Origin: Sinorhizobium fredii USDA 257
Lineage (GTDB): Bacteria > Pseudomonadota > Alphaproteobacteria > Rhizobiales > Rhizobiaceae
Assembly (NCBI RefSeq): GCF_000265205.3
Contig: NC_018000.1
Span: 1-64,000, forward strand
Direction: 5' to 3'
DNA length: 64,000 nucleotides
This document shows, piece by piece, positions 8,863-17,770 of this stretch (its first letter is position 1; each line of letters begins with the position of its first letter). The notes beneath the pieces are model-generated. The model was not told where the DNA came from, searched no databases, and saw only the letters and a list, made by a program, of their open reading frames with translations. The position numbers and the translations under genes are program-made.

Positions 8863-9942
8863 ATGGTACTGCGCAACCCTGAAACGAAGGGGGTCGCATC
8901 GACGCTGGATGAGCGCTCCGGCGAGATCTTCCGCCGCATCGTGGAGACCTATCTGGAAAGCGGCGAGCCGCTCGGGTCCCGCAATCTCTCGCGGCTCCTG
9001 CCGATGTCGCTGTCGCCGGCCTCGGTGCGCAATGTCATGAGCGATCTCGAGGGTCTGGGGCTCATCTATTCCCCTCATGTCAGCGCAGGACGGTTGCCGA
9101 CCCAGACGGGATTGCGCTTCTTTGTCGATGCTTTCATGCAGGTCGGCAGTCTTTCCCCCGAAGAGCGGACCTCGATCGAGCGGCAGGTGCGGCGCGCAGA
9201 ACGTGATCAGCCGATCGACAGCCTTCTTGCCGAGGCAAGCCAGATGCTTTCCGGCATGTCCCGCGGCGCCGGCCTCGTCATCACGACGAAAAGCGATCCG
9301 GTGCTGAAGCATGTCGAATTCATCCGCCTCGCCCCGACCAAGGCGCTTGCCGTTCTCGTCGGCGAGCACGACCAGGTGGAGAACCGCATCATCGAGCTGC
9401 CGGCGGGCGTCACCAGCGCACAGCTCACCGAAGCGGCGAACTTCGTCAATGCCCATCTTGCCGGGCAGACCATCCCCGAACTGCGGTCCCAACTCGAGAA
9501 GGTCAAGCAGACCGTGCGCGGCGAACTCGACGCGCTGTCGCAGGATCTGGTCGAGCGGGGGCTTGCGATCTGGTCGGGCAGCGAGGGCGACGAGAAGCCG
9601 GCACGACTCATCGTTCGCGGCCGTGCCAATCTGCTCGAGGGCCTGGAAGGAACCGAGGACATCGAACGGCTGCGCATGCTGTTCGACGATCTCGAAAAGA
9701 AGGACAGCCTGATCGAACTCCTCAATCTTGCAGAAAGCGGCCCCGGAGTGCGCATCTTCATCGGCTCGGAAAACAAGCTGTTTTCGCTCTCCGGATCGTC
9801 GCTGATCGTCGCCCCTTATCGCGACAGCGACGACCGGATCATCGGCGCCGTCGGGGTCATCGGACCGACGCGGCTCAACTATTCGCGGATCGTCCCTATG
9901 GTGGATTACACTGCCCAGCTGATGTCGCGCCTATCGCGCTGA
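8863..9942 (+). CDS. hrcA: Heat-inducible transcription repressor HrcA
   Basis: HrcA represses chaperone genes by binding CIRCE elements. The 359-residue protein has the N-terminal winged helix (RRIVETYLESGEPLGSRNLSRLL...SPASVRNVMSDLEGLGLIYSPHVSAGRLPT) and the GAF-like C-terminal dimerisation domain, ending with the conserved GAVGVIGPTRLNYSRIVPMVDYTA. GGAG lies 5 bases before the ATG. It is followed by grpE, which has its own promoter region; no CIRCE element is seen near either gene, so its target in this organism is probably groESL elsewhere. Confidence 0.96.
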   Translation: MVLRNPETKGVASTLDERSGEIFRRIVETYLESGEPLGSRNLSRLLPMSLSPASVRNVMSDLEGLGLIYSPHVSAGRLPTQTGLRFFVDAFMQVGSLSPEERTSIERQVRRAERDQPIDSLLAEASQMLSGMSRGAGLVITTKSDPVLKHVEFIRLAPTKALAVLVGEHDQVENRIIELPAGVTSAQLTEAANFVNAHLAGQTIPELRSQLEKVKQTVRGELDALSQDLVERGLAIWSGSEGDEKPARLIVRGRANLLEGLEGTEDIERLRMLFDDLEKKDSLIELLNLAESGPGVRIFIGSENKLFSLSGSSLIVAPYRDSDDRIIGAVGVIGPTRLNYSRIVPMVDYTAQLMSRLSR

Positions 9943-9975
9943 GCGAATCCTTTTGGGCGATAGACCGATTGGACC

Positions 9976-10004
9976 CTTGATTTTTCGGGCCCAAACCTCG
10001 ATAT
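9976..10004 (+). promoter_or_regulatory. RpoH-like heat-shock promoter of grpE
   Basis: CTTG (9976-9979), 19 bases, CGATAT (9999-10004), 97 bp before the grpE start. The hsp20 gene at 53381 has CTTG-N19-CCATAT at matching distance. Alphaproteobacterial RpoH promoters have a CTTG -35 core and a C-rich/ATAT -10, so the pair of matches with identical spacing supports the call. Confidence 0.5.
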
Positions 10005-10100
10005 CGGCTTCAAATCCAGGCAACAGAGCGTTCAAGCAAAGCGACTTCCGCTGGTTTGATGATGCCGAACACATCAATGAGAAGACATTCGGAGAACGTC

Positions 10101-10724
10101 ATGACCGACGAAACGAACAAGAACGGACCTGAGGCTGCAGCGCCGGAAGAGACTGTAACGACGGCCGCGCCGGAAGCGGAAGCGCCGGAAGCCGATGCTT
10201 CCGCCGCTGCGCCCGATGCGCTGGAGCTCGCCAAGGCGGAAAGTGCGGAGCTGCGTGACAAATATCTTCGCCTCGCCGCCGAGATGGACAATCTGCGCCG
10301 CCGCACCGAGCGCGAGGTGAAGGACGCAAAGTCCTATTCCGTTGCCGGTTTCGCGCGCGACATGCTGGCCGTGTCCGACAATCTGCGCCGCGCGCTGGAG
10401 GCCATTCCGGCCGAGGCGAGGGAATCCGGCGATGCCGGCCTCATGGCGCTCATCGAAGGCGTCGAAATGACCGAACGCTCCATGTTGGCGGCGCTCGAGC
10501 GCCACGGCGTGAAGCAGTTGGACCCGACCGGCCAGAGGTTCGATCCGAACTTCCATCAGGCCATGTTCGAAGTTCCGAACGCCGAGGTCCCGAACAACAC
10601 GGTCGTTCAGGTCGTCCAGGCCGGCTACACGATCGGCGAACGAGTCCTGCGCCCGGCCATGGTCGGTGTCGCCAAGGGCGGCCCGAAGGTCGCCGCAGCG
10701 GAAAGCGAAACGCCCGCCGCCTGA
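10101..10724 (+). CDS. grpE: Nucleotide exchange factor GrpE
   Basis: GrpE releases ADP from DnaK. The 207-residue protein has an acidic Ala-rich N-terminal tail, a long coiled coil (about residues 45-105, containing [23 protein letters not shown]) and the C-terminal beta domain with the GrpE signature ([28 protein letters not shown]). I start at ATG 10101, which has GGAGA 5 bases upstream; an in-frame ATG at 10056 lacks a ribosome site. It is followed by a terminator. Confidence 0.96.
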   Translation: MTDETNKNGPEAAAPEETVTTAAPEAEAPEADASAAAPDALELAKAESAELRDKYLRLAAEMDNLRRRTEREVKDAKSYSVAGFARDMLAVSDNLRRALEAIPAEARESGDAGLMALIEGVEMTERSMLAALERHGVKQLDPTGQRFDPNFHQAMFEVPNAEVPNNTVVQVVQAGYTIGERVLRPAMVGVAKGGPKVAAAESETPAA

Positions 10725-10755
10725 CGGCGGACGCGGATTAAGACTATGAAAAGAG

Positions 10756-10786
10756 CGCCGCGCCTTCCCCGGATGCGCGGCGTTTG
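10756..10786 (+). terminator. Intrinsic terminator of grpE
   Basis: An 8-bp GC stem (CGCCGCGC at 10756-10763, GCGCGGCG at 10775-10782) followed by TTTG, 32 bp after the grpE stop. Confidence 0.7.
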
Positions 10787-10839
10787 CCTATTTGGAGCTA
10801 AGGCGGAAATCCGATCCGATTGCTGCCGCTGAAGTCGGA

Positions 10840-10905
10840 AAAGGGGTCGATACCCCCTCTGCCTGCCGGGCAATCTCCCCCACGAGGAGGGAGATTGGCC
10901 AGAAG
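10840..10905. repeat. Palindromic intergenic repeat
   Basis: This non-coding stretch contains the inverted repeat AATCTCCC (10873-10880) / GGGAGATT (10890-10897) and an adjacent smaller palindrome TGCCTGCCGGGCA. Similar CCTCTGCCTGCC...TCTCCC...GGGAGA elements are widespread between genes in rhizobia (my recollection). It lies in the 260-bp gap between convergent grpE and the oxidase gene; nothing else is evident there. Confidence 0.5.
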
Positions 10906-10986
10906 CAAAGGCCCGCCCGACAGCGAGTTTGCAAACCGCCGAACCGCTGAATTCAACGGCATGCTCGCCAGCCAGATTGGGTTGCC

Positions 10987-12222
10987 CTAGGCAAAGAGCT
11001 GCCGTAGGTGGTCGTTTAGAAACCGACATTCCGGGTCGACCTTCGCCCTTAGCGCCCGAAAATCGCCGGAGCGCGGATAGAGCGCCGTCACGTCTTCGGC
11101 GCCGAGGAAGTGCAGCTTGCCCCAATGCGGCCGCGAGCCGTATTGGCGCAGGATCGTGTCGACGTCCTTCAGGTAGTCCCAATAGTCGGTGCCGGGCTCG
11201 CCGGAAACGGAGAGCGTGATCGAGTCCTGCTCGTAGAACGGGCTGATCCAGCCGGAATCGCCGGCGGTGAAGCGGTATTCGATCGGATAGATGCAGGTCG
11301 GGTGCTTTTCGAGCATCAGCTTGCGCACGGCCTTGACGGCCTCCTTGCCGTGCGCGACCGGCACCGCATATTCGAGCTCGTGGAAGTTGGGGACATATTC
11401 GATCGGGTAGATTTCCGAGGAATAGGCGATCCGTTCGAAGGCGTCATCCATCGGCGGCCGATCGGTGATGTCGATCACCTTCATTTCGCAGACGTCGGCG
11501 GTCTTCTCCGTCGTCGAGACGGACGACGTATCTGGAAGGCAGTAGCAATGACGGCTTTCGGGAACCGGGCACCAGAAGAAGCCGAAATGACGGTGCTTGG
11601 CGGCGAGTTCGTCATGCTGCTCCATGCACTCGTCGAAGTCGCAGCGCCAGAGCTTTTCGTGCAGGTTGTAGCTGTCCATCACCTGCAGCGTGATTTCTGA
11701 GATGACCCCCAGCATGCCGACGGAGACGCGGGACGCCTCCAAGAGATCCGGGGTCGTCTCGTCGACGACGAGGATCGAGCCGTCCGGCTGGACGAGGCGC
11801 ATGCCGACGATCTGCGACGCCATGTTGCCGAGCGCCGCGCCGGTGCCGTGCGTGCCGGTGGTCAGCGCGCCGGCCAGCGCCTGGCTGTCGATATCGCCCT
11901 GGTTGATGAGCGACAGGCCGTTCGATTTCAGCGCCTTGCCGAGTTGGTTGATCGTCGTCCCGGCACTCACCGACACGCGTTTGCGCGTCTGGTCGATATT
12001 GGCTACGCCCTGCATGCCGGAAAGCGTCAGGTGCAAGCCGCTGGTCAAGGCGACGGGCGTGAAGGAGTGGCCGGAGCCGGCGCAGCGCACGTTGAGACCG
12101 GCCGACGTCGCTTGCCGCACCATCTCGGCAAGTTCCGCTTCGCTCCCCGGCACGCCCCGGTGACGGACGATACACGACTGATTGCCGACCCAGTTGCGCC
12201 AATGACCACCCGCTTGCAGCAT
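10987..12222 (-). CDS. FAD-linked oxidase, D-arabinono-1,4-lactone oxidase family
   Basis: The 411-residue flavoenzyme has the VAO/PCMH FAD-binding domain (GSGHSF at residues 49-54; TTGTHGTG at about 119-126) and a C-terminal ALO domain (HWGKLHFL at about 362, ending FRALRAKVDPECRFLNDHL). Relatives oxidise sugar lactones or alditols with oxygen as acceptor. The start has GAGGAGATAAGG just upstream. It begins 10 bp after the SDR gene, so the two form an operon. Substrate unknown; a sugar, polyol or aldonolactone is likely. Confidence 0.88.
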   Translation of the reverse strand: MLQAGGHWRNWVGNQSCIVRHRGVPGSEAELAEMVRQATSAGLNVRCAGSGHSFTPVALTSGLHLTLSGMQGVANIDQTRKRVSVSAGTTINQLGKALKSNGLSLINQGDIDSQALAGALTTGTHGTGAALGNMASQIVGMRLVQPDGSILVVDETTPDLLEASRVSVGMLGVISEITLQVMDSYNLHEKLWRCDFDECMEQHDELAAKHRHFGFFWCPVPESRHCYCLPDTSSVSTTEKTADVCEMKVIDITDRPPMDDAFERIAYSSEIYPIEYVPNFHELEYAVPVAHGKEAVKAVRKLMLEKHPTCIYPIEYRFTAGDSGWISPFYEQDSITLSVSGEPGTDYWDYLKDVDTILRQYGSRPHWGKLHFLGAEDVTALYPRSGDFRALRAKVDPECRFLNDHLRQLFA

Positions 12223-12232
12223 CCTTATCTCC

Positions 12233-13000
12233 TCAGACAGCCGTGAAGCAATTGTCGACGAACAGGTGCGTGCCGTTGACGAAGCTCGACTCGTCGCACG
12301 CCAGGAATAGGGCGGCGTTGGCGACCTCCATCGGATCGCACATCCGCCCCTGCTGGGCGGCGATCGCCGCTTCGGACACGTCGACCCCGTATTTGCTCAA
12401 GCCGGCGACCTCGCGCTTGCCATGATCGGTGGCGATGAAGCCGGGGCAGACGGCATTGCAGCGAATGCCCCGGTCGCGAAACTCGACGGCGATTGCCCGG
12501 GCGAACATGTGGCAGGCGCCCTTGGTCGTATCGTAAAGCACTTCCATCGGCGTCGCCGCGACCGCGGAAATCGACGAGGTGCAAACGATGCTGCCGCCAC
12601 CGGCGCCGATCATCCCGGGAAGCACCGCCTTGGTCATCAGGAACATGCTGCGCACGTTCACCGCCATCAGCCGGTCCCACTCTTCCTCTTCCGTTTCGAG
12701 GAAGGGACCGACGGCAAGAATGCCGGCATGGTTGAAGAGGACGGTTATCGGACCGAAAGCATCTTCGACGGTACGCACCGCGGCGCTGACCTCGGCCGAG
12801 ACCGAGACATCGGCGGCCGCGAACACGGCTTGCCCGCCCTCGGCGCGAATGGCCTCGGCAACCTCCTCGCCCTTGCTTTTCGGCAGGTCGACAATGCCGA
12901 CCTTGGCGCCCTCGCGCGCGAAGAGCTGGGACGCCGCCAGCCCGCAGCCACCGGCGCCGCCGCTGATCAGCGCGACCTTGCCCGCAAGCCTGCCCGTCAT
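12233..13000 (-). CDS. Short-chain dehydrogenase/reductase
   Basis: This 255-residue classical SDR shows the NAD(P)-binding glycine motif SGGAGGCG (about 12-19), an NHAG variant of NNAG, a serine-containing TSSISAV stretch and the catalytic YDTTK. The acidic residue in GIVDLPKSKG after strand 2 suggests NAD(H) preference. I start at ATG 13000, preceded by GGAGGAGG; an in-frame ATG at 13018 has no ribosome site. It is first in a two-gene operon with the FAD-linked oxidase, suggesting consecutive steps of sugar or polyol oxidation. Confidence 0.88.
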   Translation of the reverse strand: MTGRLAGKVALISGGAGGCGLAASQLFAREGAKVGIVDLPKSKGEEVAEAIRAEGGQAVFAAADVSVSAEVSAAVRTVEDAFGPITVLFNHAGILAVGPFLETEEEEWDRLMAVNVRSMFLMTKAVLPGMIGAGGGSIVCTSSISAVAATPMEVLYDTTKGACHMFARAIAVEFRDRGIRCNAVCPGFIATDHGKREVAGLSKYGVDVSEAAIAAQQGRMCDPMEVANAALFLACDESSFVNGTHLFVDNCFTAV

Positions 13001-13263
13001 GATGTCCTCCTCCCGCATCCCCGGTCGTGGATCGGATGCTGTGGTGGATTATTGTTGACGGCGGGGAAACTGTCGATAGCCCCTCGGAATATGCGGCAGC
13101 AGTCTTTCGGAGATTAGCGAGGAGCAGCGTAACGCTTGAATTACTTGGTCAATCCGGCCTCACGCAGCCCGGGTTGCGTCGACAAGCCGACGGAAACACG
13201 ATCGCCGCTCGTCGGCGTAGGCCGAGCTTTCAGATGAGCCTTGCCGCTCCTGGCGGCCGCTTC

Positions 13264-13728
13264 TCACGCGGCGTGCGAGGTCGTGTCTTCGTTGAGAAGC
13301 ATGTAGATGGCGCTTGCGGAGTCGGTCCCGCGGATTCGCGTCACCATGTCGTGGTCGCGCAGCACCCGCGCAATGCGCGACAGTGCTTTCAGATGATCGG
13401 CTCCGGCGCCCTCCGGCGCGAGCAGAAGGAAGACGAGGTCCACCGGCTGGTCGTCGAGCGCCTCGAAGTCCACCGGCGTATCGAGCCTGGCGAAGATGCC
13501 GATGAGCGAAGAAAGGTTGCCGAGCTTTCCGTGCGGGATGGCGATGCCGTTGCCGACGCCGGTCGAACCGAGTCGTTCGCGCTGCAGGATGACGTCGAAA
13601 ATCTCCCGCTCCGGCAGACCGGTGAGTTTCGATGCTCTTGCCGCCAATTCCAGAAGGAGTTGTTTTTTCGAGTTGGCCCTCATGGCCGGGATGATCGCAT
13701 TTTGATGCAGCAAGCCTGCCAATGCCAT
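13264..13728 (-). CDS. ptsN: Nitrogen-PTS EIIA component PtsN
   Basis: PtsN is the terminal phosphocarrier of the nitrogen PTS (EINtr-NPr-EIIANtr), a regulator of potassium, nitrogen and carbon responses. The 154-residue EIIA-type-2 domain has the phospho-acceptor His66 in IAIPHGKL. Its place downstream of rpoN and hpf is conserved across Proteobacteria. GAGGA lies 8 bases before the start. No transport domains are attached. Confidence 0.95.
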   Translation of the reverse strand: MALAGLLHQNAIIPAMRANSKKQLLLELAARASKLTGLPEREIFDVILQRERLGSTGVGNGIAIPHGKLGNLSSLIGIFARLDTPVDFEALDDQPVDLVFLLLAPEGAGADHLKALSRIARVLRDHDMVTRIRGTDSASAIYMLLNEDTTSHAA

Positions 13729-13902
13729 TCTTTTATCCTCGTTCGCCGGTTAGGGCCCGACAACTTGATCACAAATATGCCGCAATGGCTCTAACCATCT
13801 TTAGCCTGGCGGATCCCATGCACAGGAAAATCGAGCTTTCCCGGCGGCCCGCCGATCGGAGCGGCGGGGAAGGCCGACCGTGCCGGCGTTCCCCAATCCC
13901 AC

Positions 13903-14475
13903 TCATCTTTTGATATTGGCGGCGTCGATCCAGCCAATATTTCCATCGTTGCGCCGATAGACGATGTTCAGATCTTCCTTGCCGGGGGTACGAAACATCA
14001 GCACCGGTTCGTCCGTCATGTCGAGCGCCATGACGGCGTTGGCGACGGACATCGTCCTCAGTTGTTTCGTGGTTTCGGCAACGATGGTCGGTGCATAATC
14101 ATCGGGAACTTCCTCGTCCTCGAAAGGCACCGAGTCCATTACCATGTAGGCCACCTCGGCGGCATTCTGACCATTGCCGTTGTGATGGTCCTTGAGCTTG
14201 CGCTTGTAGCGCCGGAGCCGCTTCTCAATGCGGTCCGAGGCCGCGTCAAAAGCCGCCTGTGGCTCATTCGCCTGACCATTCGCCTGCAAGACCACGCCCG
14301 TATCGAGATGAAGCTTGCAGTCGGCGCTGAAGCGTGAGCCGGATTTTTCCACAGTGACCTGGCTTGAATATCCTCCGTCGAAATATTTGGTTACGGCCTC
14401 GCGGACCTGCTCGCCTATGCGCGAGCGAAACGATTCGCCGATTTCCATATGTTTACCGGATACACGCACACTCAT
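13903..14475 (-). CDS. hpf: Ribosome hibernation promoting factor, long form
   Basis: HPF binds the 30S subunit and drives inactive 100S dimers in starved cells. The 190-residue protein has the RaiA/HPF N-terminal domain (MSVRVSGKHMEIGESFRSRI to about residue 100) and the C-terminal dimerisation tail found only in long forms (PVLMFRTPGKEDLNIVYRRNDGNIGWIDA). I start at ATG 14475 with GAGGAAA upstream; the frame runs open to 14688 but that part overlaps rpoN and lacks family similarity. Confidence 0.94.
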   Translation of the reverse strand: MSVRVSGKHMEIGESFRSRIGEQVREAVTKYFDGGYSSQVTVEKSGSRFSADCKLHLDTGVVLQANGQANEPQAAFDAASDRIEKRLRRYKRKLKDHHNGNGQNAAEVAYMVMDSVPFEDEEVPDDYAPTIVAETTKQLRTMSVANAVMALDMTDEPVLMFRTPGKEDLNIVYRRNDGNIGWIDAANIKR

Positions 14476-14665
14476 GGAGTTTCCTCTCTCGTTCGTGACT
14501 TGCGTATCCAGTCTATTCCAAGCGCTTCCGTCATCCAAGCGTTTCAGCAAGGGCCAGGACGGGCCGCCTGGAGCCGCCGAAGTGGAGTGGTGGCCTCGGC
14601 AATTCGCGGCGGCCTCATATCGTCTGCGCCGCGGGGAGTCAATTGCCGCCGCGAAAAAACCGCAA

Positions 14666-16228
14666 TCAGAACCCGGCCGCCTTGGCAAGAGCGCGCTTCT
14701 CGCGACGCCGCTGGACCGAGGAGGGGATGTTCATCGCCTCGCGATATTTGGCGACGGTGCGTCGCGCGATGTCGACGCCGGCTTGCTTGAGGATATCGAC
14801 GATATCGTCGTCGGACAGTACCGCATCGGCACTTTCCTGATTGATCATCGTGCGGATGCGGTGCCGGACGGATTCGGCCGAATGGGCGTCTCCGTTCTCC
14901 GCCGAACCGATCGACACGGTGAAGAAATACTTCAGTTCGAAAAGGCCGCGGGGGGTCAGCATATACTTGTTCGAGGTGACGCGACTTACCGTCGATTCAT
15001 GCATCTTGATCGCGTCGGCGACGATCCTGAGGTTCAGCGGCCGCAGTTGATCGACGCCATGGACCAGGAAGGCATCCTGCTGCCGGACGATCTCGCTCGC
15101 GACCTTCATGATCGTCCTGGCGCGCTGGTCGAGGCTGCGCGTCAGCCAGTTGGCGTTTTGCATGCATTCGCTGAGGAAGGTCTGATCGGTACTGTTCTTC
15201 CGGCTGTGGCGCGAGATCTCGGCAAAATACGCGTGATTGACGAGAACCCGTGGCAGCGCGTCGGGATTGAGCTCGACCAGCCAGCCGCCGTCTGGCGCTG
15301 AACGGACGATAACGTCGGGTATGATCGCCTCGGTGACGCTGGTCTCGAAGCTTGTCCCCGGCTTCGGATCGAGCTTGCGGATTTCGGCGAGCATGTCGAC
15401 GAGATCCTCCTCGTCGACCCCGCAGATCTTCTTGAGCGTCGCGAAGTCGCGGCGCGCCAGAAGCTCGAGATTGGCGACAAGCGCCTCCATGGCCGGATCG
15501 AGGCGATTGCGCAAGCGCAATTGAATGGCGAGGCATTCGCTGAGCGTGCGCGCGAAGACGCCGGGTGGATCGAACTGCTGGAGCACGAGAAGGACGCGCG
15601 TCACATCTGCCGCGCTCGCACCGAGCCTGGCCGCCGTTTCCCCGATTTCCGCATGCAGATAACCGGCCTCATCGAGCTGGTCGATGAGATGCTGCGCGAT
15701 CAGCCGATCGGAGGGGGCGCCAAGGGCAAAGGGGATTTGCTCGAGCAGGGTCTCGCGCAGGGTTTTCCGGCCGGCGACGAAATCGTCGAGATCGTATCCC
15801 TCGCCGTCGTCGCTGCCGCCGGCGCCCGGCATCGATTTCCATTGGCCGAGCAGTTCCGGCGCATCGGCGCGCTGCGGCGCCGTGTCGTCCTGGAAGACAT
15901 TGGCAAAGTCTGCGTCGAGTTCTTCGCTGAGCCGCTCGCTGGAGCTTGAAGTAGCGCTGTCGTAGAGGTCGCCCTGGCCGATCGGCTCCTCCGCCCCGCC
16001 GCCGGCCTCGGGGGCCAGGCCTGCCTCGTCGCGTTCGGCACGATCCGAGCCGAAGCCCGTCTCCTCGCCTGATTGAAATTCAAGCAGCGGGTTCTTTTCG
16101 ACTTCCTGGGCAATGAACTGGGCGAGCTCGAGATGCGTCATCTGAAGCAGCTGGATCGACTGCATCAGTTGCGGCGTCATGACCAGCGACTGTGACTGTC
16201 GCAAGTGAAGGCTGGCGGACAAAGCCAT
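14666..16228 (-). CDS. rpoN: RNA polymerase sigma-54 factor
   Basis: RpoN directs RNA polymerase to -24/-12 promoters with activators such as NtrC, NifA and DctD. The 520-residue protein has the Gln/Leu-rich region I (MALSASLHLRQSQSLVMTPQ), an acidic region II, the core-binding domain, and the C-terminal RpoN box ARRTVAKYRE at about 488-497 that contacts the -24 element. It is upstream of hpf and ptsN and downstream of lptB, the standard order. Confidence 0.97.
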   Translation of the reverse strand: MALSASLHLRQSQSLVMTPQLMQSIQLLQMTHLELAQFIAQEVEKNPLLEFQSGEETGFGSDRAERDEAGLAPEAGGGAEEPIGQGDLYDSATSSSSERLSEELDADFANVFQDDTAPQRADAPELLGQWKSMPGAGGSDDGEGYDLDDFVAGRKTLRETLLEQIPFALGAPSDRLIAQHLIDQLDEAGYLHAEIGETAARLGASAADVTRVLLVLQQFDPPGVFARTLSECLAIQLRLRNRLDPAMEALVANLELLARRDFATLKKICGVDEEDLVDMLAEIRKLDPKPGTSFETSVTEAIIPDVIVRSAPDGGWLVELNPDALPRVLVNHAYFAEISRHSRKNSTDQTFLSECMQNANWLTRSLDQRARTIMKVASEIVRQQDAFLVHGVDQLRPLNLRIVADAIKMHESTVSRVTSNKYMLTPRGLFELKYFFTVSIGSAENGDAHSAESVRHRIRTMINQESADAVLSDDDIVDILKQAGVDIARRTVAKYREAMNIPSSVQRRREKRALAKAAGF

Positions 16229-16368
16229 GCAGGCGCGAAACTCCCGTCAAATCTCGGCCTGTCTTGCGTGGACGGGCCATTTTTCTAATTGGCCCAAAAA
16301 TTGCTTATAAGTTAGATTTGGTCAAGCGCCGAGGCGTTGTATGCCGGCCAATTCGCCTGCACGCGTCG

Positions 16369-17196
16369 CTACAAGCTGAAATTATCGCCGAGATAGAGCC
16401 TGCGCACATCCGGATTGGTAACGATGTCGTTGGCACGCCCATGGGTCAGCACTTCGCCGGCATGGATGATGTAGGCCCGATCGATCAGTCCGAGCGTTTC
16501 GCGCACGTTGTGATCGGTGATCAGGACGCCGATGCCGCGCGAGGTCAGATGCCGGACCAGCGCCTGAATGTCGGCGACCGAGATCGGATCGACGCCCGCG
16601 AAAGGTTCGTCGAGCAACATGAAGGTCGGATCGGTCGCAAGTGCGCGGGCGATTTCAAGGCGCCGGCGTTCGCCGCCCGAAAGGGCGATGGCCGGCGCTT
16701 TGCGCAGATGCGTGATCGAAAATTCGCCAAGCAGGTCGTTGAGTTTGCTCTCGCGCCGATCGACGTTCTTGTCGTGGATTTCGAGCACCGCGCGGATGTT
16801 TTCCTCAACCGTCAGCCCACGGAAGATCGAGGCTTCCTGCGGCAGGTAGCCGACCCCGAGCCGCGCCCGGCGGTACATGGGCATGGTCGTGACGTCGTTG
16901 CCGTTGATCTCGATCGAACCCTCGTCGACCGGGACCAGCCCGGTGATCATGTAGAAACAGGTGGTCTTGCCGGCGCCGTTCGGGCCCAGCAGACCGACCG
17001 CCTCGCCGCGCCGCACGACGAGCGAGACGCCGTTGACGACCCGCCGCGAGCGGTAGGATTTTGTCAGACCGCGGGCGATCAGCGTGCCATCATAGCGCGC
17101 CTTGTCGACCGGCCGCGCAGCAACGGCTGCCGCCGACGGCTTCTTGACCCGTTTGCGTTTGGGAAAAAATGGAATCTGCACGTCCGAATCTTGCAT
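16369..17196 (-). CDS. lptB: LPS export ABC transporter ATPase LptB
   Basis: LptB powers LPS extraction from the inner membrane with LptF/G. The ABC domain has Walker A GPNGAGKTT (about 71-79), signature LSGGERRR (about 169), Walker B with LDEPFAG (about 193) and the switch His in ITDHNVRE. About 35 basic, Ala-rich residues precede the ABC domain. The ATG at 17196 overlaps the lptA stop in TGATG, so translation is coupled. Confidence 0.95.
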   Translation of the reverse strand: MQDSDVQIPFFPKRKRVKKPSAAAVAARPVDKARYDGTLIARGLTKSYRSRRVVNGVSLVVRRGEAVGLLGPNGAGKTTCFYMITGLVPVDEGSIEINGNDVTTMPMYRRARLGVGYLPQEASIFRGLTVEENIRAVLEIHDKNVDRRESKLNDLLGEFSITHLRKAPAIALSGGERRRLEIARALATDPTFMLLDEPFAGVDPISVADIQALVRHLTSRGIGVLITDHNVRETLGLIDRAYIIHAGEVLTHGRANDIVTNPDVRRLYLGDNFSL

Positions 17197-17756
17197 CAAT
17201 TCTGCTTGCGGGACTGCGGATCGAGCTGAATCTGCACGCGGCCGCCGCAGGCCTCGAGCTGGGCTTCGCCCGTATCCATTTGCACATTCAACTGGCAGCC
17301 GACGAAGACGTTCTTGCCCTCGGACAGGACGACCTTGTCGCCCTTGAGAACCAGAGTCTGTCGGGTCAGGTCGAAGGAGCCGGTGTCGGCGGTCGCCTGC
17401 TGCACACCGGAATTCAGGAAAACCTGTTTGCTGACCTCGATCCGGTCGATATCGGCATTACCGCCGGAGATCGTGCCGCCGCCGGTCTTGTAAAAAACGG
17501 TCATGCTGCCGGCCTGCAGCGTCGTCGTGCCCTGCACGACCTTCACGTTGCCGGTGAAGATCGCCTTGCTTTCCGGATCCTTGATCTCGAGCTTGTCGCT
17601 CTCGATCTGGATCGGCTTGTCGTTGGAAAGCTGCATGCCCTTCATGCGGCTTGATGTGGCCTGCGCCAAGGCGCCGGATGCAATCATCAAAGCGCCGATC
17701 CCGGCGGCAGCCAGGGTGGCAGATACCTTAAAAGAAACGGTAGAAGTGACCGACAT
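17196..17756 (-). CDS. lptA: LPS transport periplasmic protein LptA
   Basis: LptA forms the periplasmic bridge that carries LPS to LptD. The 186-residue protein has a signal peptide with cleavage expected after ASGALA (about residue 31) and an OstA-like beta-jellyroll (PIQIESDKLEIKDPESKAIF...GNVKVVQGTTTLQAGSMTVFY). It sits between lptC (14 bp gap) and lptB (overlap), so the three form one operon. Confidence 0.92.
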   Translation of the reverse strand: MSVTSTVSFKVSATLAAAGIGALMIASGALAQATSSRMKGMQLSNDKPIQIESDKLEIKDPESKAIFTGNVKVVQGTTTLQAGSMTVFYKTGGGTISGGNADIDRIEVSKQVFLNSGVQQATADTGSFDLTRQTLVLKGDKVVLSEGKNVFVGCQLNVQMDTGEAQLEACGGRVQIQLDPQSRKQN

Positions 17757-17770
17757 GGGTGCACCAGGTC

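Noticed and set aside
9943..10100. CIRCE element expected near hrcA/grpE
   Set aside because: No TTAGCACTC-N9-GAGTGCTAA repeat, even approximate; an RpoH-like motif is present instead.
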